18,853 nucleotides of DNA from an uncultured Bifidobacterium sp. (GTDB lineage: Bacteria; Actinomycetota; Actinomycetes; Actinomycetales; Bifidobacteriaceae): assembly GCA_937874315.1 (NCBI GenBank), contig CALNAE010000290.1:1-18853 (forward strand). The letters are read 5' to 3'. Below are positions 16,415 to 18,853 of this stretch, one piece after another. Under the pieces are notes generated by a model. That model did not search any database. It saw only the letters and a list, made by a program, of their open reading frames with translations, and was not told where the DNA came from. The translations under genes and the position numbers were made by a program. Numbering within the stretch: the stretch's first letter is position 1; each line of letters opens with the position of its first letter.

Positions 16415-16945
16415 ATGAATGCCATATCAATGAATGACATGACTTCGCATACTGTCGGGGAAACCACCGTTATGCCGCCTCAGCATGCGGAAAAGGATTT
16501 TGATGATCTCTACGACTTTCTTTCTAGCCACGCCAATGATTCCATTGGCACTCCTTGCTTGCAAGACGGTGATGGAAAGACGATCCCCGTGCCGAAAGAG
16601 ATTTTCGACGTTCTTGTGCAGGTCTCCGAAGCGATGCGGCAGGGCAAGGCGGTAAGCGTCGTTCCCGTATCCATGACGTTGACGACGAGTCAGGCCGCTG
16701 ACATGCTTGGCATCTCTCGGCAGACCTTGGTGAGGCTTCTTGAGAGTGGAAAAATACCATTTGAAAGGCCTTCTCGGCATCGCAAAATCAGACTTACCGA
16801 TCTTCTGGCCTATAAACACCAGAGACAAGTCGAAAAACATCATGCGCTCGATGAGATGGCCCGCATGGCCGTAGAAGACCACCTCTATGAGGATACGGCC
16901 GATGATTATGCGCAAGTTCTTGACAGAGTGCGCAGAGGTGAATAG
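16415..16945 (+). CDS. Excisionase-type HTH antitoxin
   Basis: A 176-residue protein with a MerR/excisionase-like DNA-binding domain at about residues 89-135: LTTSQAADMLGISRQTLVRLLESGKIPFERPSRHRKIRLTDLLAY (key features SQAADMLGISRQTL and RHRKIRLTDLLAY). Proteins of this kind are encoded immediately before PIN-domain ribonucleases in actinobacteria and act as antitoxin and autorepressor. The acidic C-terminal tail (DEMARMAVEDHLYEDTADDY) is likely the toxin-binding part. Shine-Dalgarno AAGGAGG (16402-16408) lies 6 nt before the ATG. The frame is intact, but its partner two bases downstream is reduced to a fragment, so the protein may now be an orphan. Composition is AT-richer than the neighbouring genes (27 G/C of 60 at 16501-16560). 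Confidence 0.8.
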   Translation: MNAISMNDMTSHTVGETTVMPPQHAEKDFDDLYDFLSSHANDSIGTPCLQDGDGKTIPVPKEIFDVLVQVSEAMRQGKAVSVVPVSMTLTTSQAADMLGISRQTLVRLLESGKIPFERPSRHRKIRLTDLLAYKHQRQVEKHHALDEMARMAVEDHLYEDTADDYAQVLDRVRRGE

Positions 16946-16947
16946 CC

Positions 16948-17076
16948 ATGTTCACCGCGTTCCTCGATGCCAACGTTCTGGTTCCAGTGCACTTATGCGA
17001 CATGCTGTTGGATTATCTCAAACGTGCGAATGTTGCGGAATTTGTGGCGGATTATCGTTCTCGGCATAGTGGCTGA
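16948..17076 (+). pseudogene. PIN-domain toxin remnant with in-frame internal deletion
   Basis: A 42-residue frame starts two bases after the antitoxin stop. Its first 20 residues, MFTAFLDANVLVPVHLCDML, are the classic start of an antitoxin-linked PIN ribonuclease and keep the first catalytic Asp7. The remainder (LDYLKRANVAEFVADYRSRHSG) resembles the C-terminal tail of such proteins. About 130-150 central residues, including the other metal-binding acidic residues, appear to be lost without disturbing the frame. It should have no nuclease activity. It may still be translated and coupled to the antitoxin. The identification of the tail is by pattern and is less certain than that of the head. 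Confidence 0.65.
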
Positions 17077-17259
17077 ATCTTAGCTGCGGTGTTATATATC
17101 CATCATGCATAGTCGTTGTGCGCGGATATGTGGGGCACGTACGTGAACAAACTGTCGTTCTGTATGTTCAACGTCACAAGCCCCGTATCGTATTCCATCG
17201 GGCGTATTCTGTCGAACAGCACCACTGATCAATGTGCTGTCAATCACGAGAGGACGGGT

Positions 17260-18795
17260 ATGGCGAACCGAACGAATCGCAATGAACCGGCACATCCGCA
17301 TCTACTTGATCGTGATGGTGACGATCGCGATGGTGGAAATCGTGACAGCGACGTTCGGTATAACGATGGACGTGACGGTGGTGATCGATACGGTGGTGAG
17401 CGTGACGGCGACAAACGTGATGGTCGTGAGCTAGACGGCGACGAACGAGCTCACGGTAGACGGGGAGTTCGCGCTAGACGGGGAGATGACGCCGCCCTCA
17501 AAGCGCCGCAGCCGCTTCTCGCCGATCCCTCCGATCTCCTTTTCTACGCCGCGCTCGCGTTGTTGCCGGTCGATGGCACGACCGTGGGCATCCCGTTGCC
17601 CTACTGGACGCCGTTGTCGCCATGGCTGTTTCTTGCCTATGCGCTGGTGAACGCGAGGCATCTGAGGGTTTTCGCCAGGCGATACCTGCCCTTCGTGCTG
17701 TTTCCGCTGCTGCTCGTGCTGGTTTCCTTCTACGGCTGGACGACCATTGGCTTGCACGGTTGGGCAGCGGCGCGATCCATCGGTTCCGTGATTCTCGGTT
17801 TGGCCTGCTTGGCATCGCTGGAGATCGCTCTGCGCGTCAAACGGCTCCCGTGGCGACCGATGGTCACGGTGCTGGTGGCGGCGTACTGGTTCGCCTTTCT
17901 GGTCGGCGTCGCGCAGTGGGCAGGCGTGCGGTGGCATGTGCAAGGCATTAGCCAGTTCTTCGCGCGGCTGATGTACCGCAACTACACGTGGGACCGTCCG
18001 CAGTTCCTGTTCGCCGAGCCGAGCTACATCGGCATGCATCTGTTCGGCGTGCTGCTGCCGATCTACTGGCTGGCTCGTGATCGCCGCATAGCCGTGCTGA
18101 TCCCGGTCTTCGCATTCGGCTCCATGGTCATGGGGGCCGGCACCCGCATCGTCATCGACACGGTGGTCGCCGGTGTGATCTGGCTTATCGTCTCCATAAA
18201 CTTCAAACGTCGCGGGGCGACCATCGGGGCGGCGTCCGGCATTGCGGTCGCGGCGGCCGGCGCAGTGGCGGCGATCTTCCTAGACCCCAGACTCAACAAG
18301 CTCGCCAGCGACGGCCTGCTCAAAGGTGACGGTTCCATGAGCGCCAGAATCTTCCACATGCTTGCACCGGCCTGGACGTGGAAACACGACCCGTGGCACA
18401 CGCTGCTCGGCTGGGGGGCCGGCAACATCTCCAACGCCGTGAGAGTCGGGTACTGGGGAGCCAGACGGTGGTACGACGCCAGAGGAGGGCTGGTCAACGC
18501 CGAGATCAAAGGCTTAGTCAACCCTCCCGCCGACACCTTCACCATGAGCGGCTACGTGAGCTTCATCACCGAATTCGGGCTGCTCATGGCCGTGCTGCTG
18601 GCCGTGGTGGTGGCTGCAGGCATCACCATTCGCCACGCCTGGAGCCGCAAGATGGTGTGCTGGCTGGTGCTGGTCGCGTATCTCTACGTACAGTTCGAAG
18701 CGTATGCGTTCTATGCGTTGCCTTTGTTGGTGTTTGTTTTGACGGCTCTGAAGATGTCGCGTTTCATAGGGCGTGAAGAGTACCTTGGCTCTTGA
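17260..18795 (+). CDS. Polytopic membrane protein, O-antigen/EPS polymerase-like
   Basis: A 511-residue protein with a hydrophilic N-terminal stretch of about 88 residues followed by roughly ten membrane segments. The segment FLFAEPSYIGMHL (Glu253-Pro-Ser-Tyr256) resembles the EPS(Y) motif of Wzy/WaaL-type polysaccharide polymerases and ligases, and a long soluble loop lies between late helices (about residues 345-430: GDGSMSARIFHM...ADTFTMSGYVSF). These features fit a polymerase or ligase of exopolysaccharide or cell-wall glycan; the substrate is unknown. The N-terminal region carries a degenerate five-residue repeat (residues 18-67). The ATG at 17260 is chosen because GAGAGGA precedes it by 5 nt; the frame can be extended to a TTG at 17116 but without a ribosome-binding site. 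No EPS genes lie upstream, and the next gene is cut off by what looks like an insertion-sequence end. Confidence 0.72.
   Translation: MANRTNRNEPAHPHLLDRDGDDRDGGNRDSDVRYNDGRDGGDRYGGERDGDKRDGRELDGDERAHGRRGVRARRGDDAALKAPQPLLADPSDLLFYAALALLPVDGTTVGIPLPYWTPLSPWLFLAYALVNARHLRVFARRYLPFVLFPLLLVLVSFYGWTTIGLHGWAAARSIGSVILGLACLASLEIALRVKRLPWRPMVTVLVAAYWFAFLVGVAQWAGVRWHVQGISQFFARLMYRNYTWDRPQFLFAEPSYIGMHLFGVLLPIYWLARDRRIAVLIPVFAFGSMVMGAGTRIVIDTVVAGVIWLIVSINFKRRGATIGAASGIAVAAAGAVAAIFLDPRLNKLASDGLLKGDGSMSARIFHMLAPAWTWKHDPWHTLLGWGAGNISNAVRVGYWGARRWYDARGGLVNAEIKGLVNPPADTFTMSGYVSFITEFGLLMAVLLAVVVAAGITIRHAWSRKMVCWLVLVAYLYVQFEAYAFYALPLLVFVLTALKMSRFIGREEYLGS
17311..17460 (+). repeat. Degenerate 15-bp in-frame tandem repeat
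   Basis: Ten 15-bp units encode five-residue repeats of the form R-(D/Y)-G-(G/D)-x: RDGDD, RDGGN (with a one-residue slip), RDSDV, RYNDG, RDGGD, RYGGE, RDGDK, RDGRE, LDGDE and RAHGR. The units are imperfect and charged, forming a disordered cytoplasmic-type extension before the first membrane helix. Gain or loss of units would keep the frame and alter only length. Confidence 0.75.
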
Positions 18796-18798
18796 TTC

Positions 18799-18853
18799 GG
18801 GACTGTCCATTTATGTGTGTAACTGGCTTTGATCGCCGATCGTGTTGATTGGC
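18799..18853 (+). mobile_element. Possible terminus of an IS256-family element
   Basis: Four bases after the stop of the membrane protein gene the sequence GGGACTGTCC begins, followed by TTTATGTGTGTAACTGG. The combination of ACTGTCC and GTGTAA resembles terminal inverted repeats of IS256-family insertion sequences as I remember them. Only 55 bases are in the window and no transposase reading frame can be seen, so this is a tentative call. The matching opposite end was not found elsewhere in the window. Confidence 0.4.

Noticed and set aside
17116..17259. Extended N terminus of the membrane polymerase-like protein from a TTG codon
   Set aside because: No Shine-Dalgarno, and a GAGAGGA-preceded ATG exists at 17260.
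17282..17434. Hydrophobic alternative frame across the 15-bp repeat
   Set aside because: It is a by-product of the GAT/GTG-rich repeat read in another frame; it lacks a ribosome site and stops without linking to a domain. Changes in 15-bp units also cannot shift frame, so phase variation is not suggested.
1..18853. tRNA, rRNA or known riboswitch genes
   Set aside because: No cloverleaf, rRNA signature or riboswitch core was recognised by eye in the intergenic regions.

Overview
The window looks like a chromosomal segment of a Bifidobacterium, most likely B. longum or a close relative. The evidence is a GC-rich backbone, the gene style, a GH42 beta-galactosidase next to a CUT1 sugar ABC transporter without its own ATPase, and a LacI-family regulator. 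The genus call rests on recalled gene content, not on a database search. The layout recalls the galC-galD-galE-galG-galR (galactooligosaccharide) locus of B. breve, with an extra GH35 gene inserted and no endogalactanase.

Layout. (1) 1-219: a 17-unit, 8-bp tandem repeat just downstream of the first gene. (2) 220-2040, minus: AMP-forming long-chain acyl-CoA synthetase. (3) 2330-6409, plus: one polypeptide carrying two complete ABC exporter halves (CydDC-like) joined by a long Ala/Thr/Ser-rich linker. (4) 6410-6797: intergenic region with a consensus-like promoter, two dyads, a leader stem-loop and a possible 11-residue leader ORF. (5) 6798-14530: an apparent operon of solute-binding lipoprotein, two permeases, GH35 and GH42, with ATGA overlaps at two junctions. 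(6) 14582-15637: LacI regulator. (7) 15638-17076: a decayed patch with an internally deleted membrane/Mrr-like nuclease pseudogene, several strong palindromes, an intact excisionase-type HTH antitoxin and an internally deleted PIN toxin remnant. (8) 17260-18795: polytopic membrane protein resembling an O-antigen/EPS polymerase or ligase, with a hydrophilic 5-residue repeat near its N terminus. (9) 18799-end: sequence resembling an insertion-sequence terminus.

How the parts work together. The binding protein and two permeases probably import a galactoside oligomer, energised by a shared ATPase encoded elsewhere. The cytoplasmic GH35 and GH42 enzymes, neither with a signal peptide, would release galactose from different linkages. 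The LacI protein probably controls the strong promoter at 6656-6684. Base composition changes sharply at the GH35/GH42 junction: transporter plus GH35 are relatively AT-rich, while GH42, LacI and the left flank are GC-rich. The operon therefore looks like a mosaic of two origins.

I found no clear wholly new system. The points most worth a second look are the mosaic two-galactosidase operon with its layered regulatory leader, and the adjacent remnants of two defence/TA-type genes that have each lost the middle of the protein.
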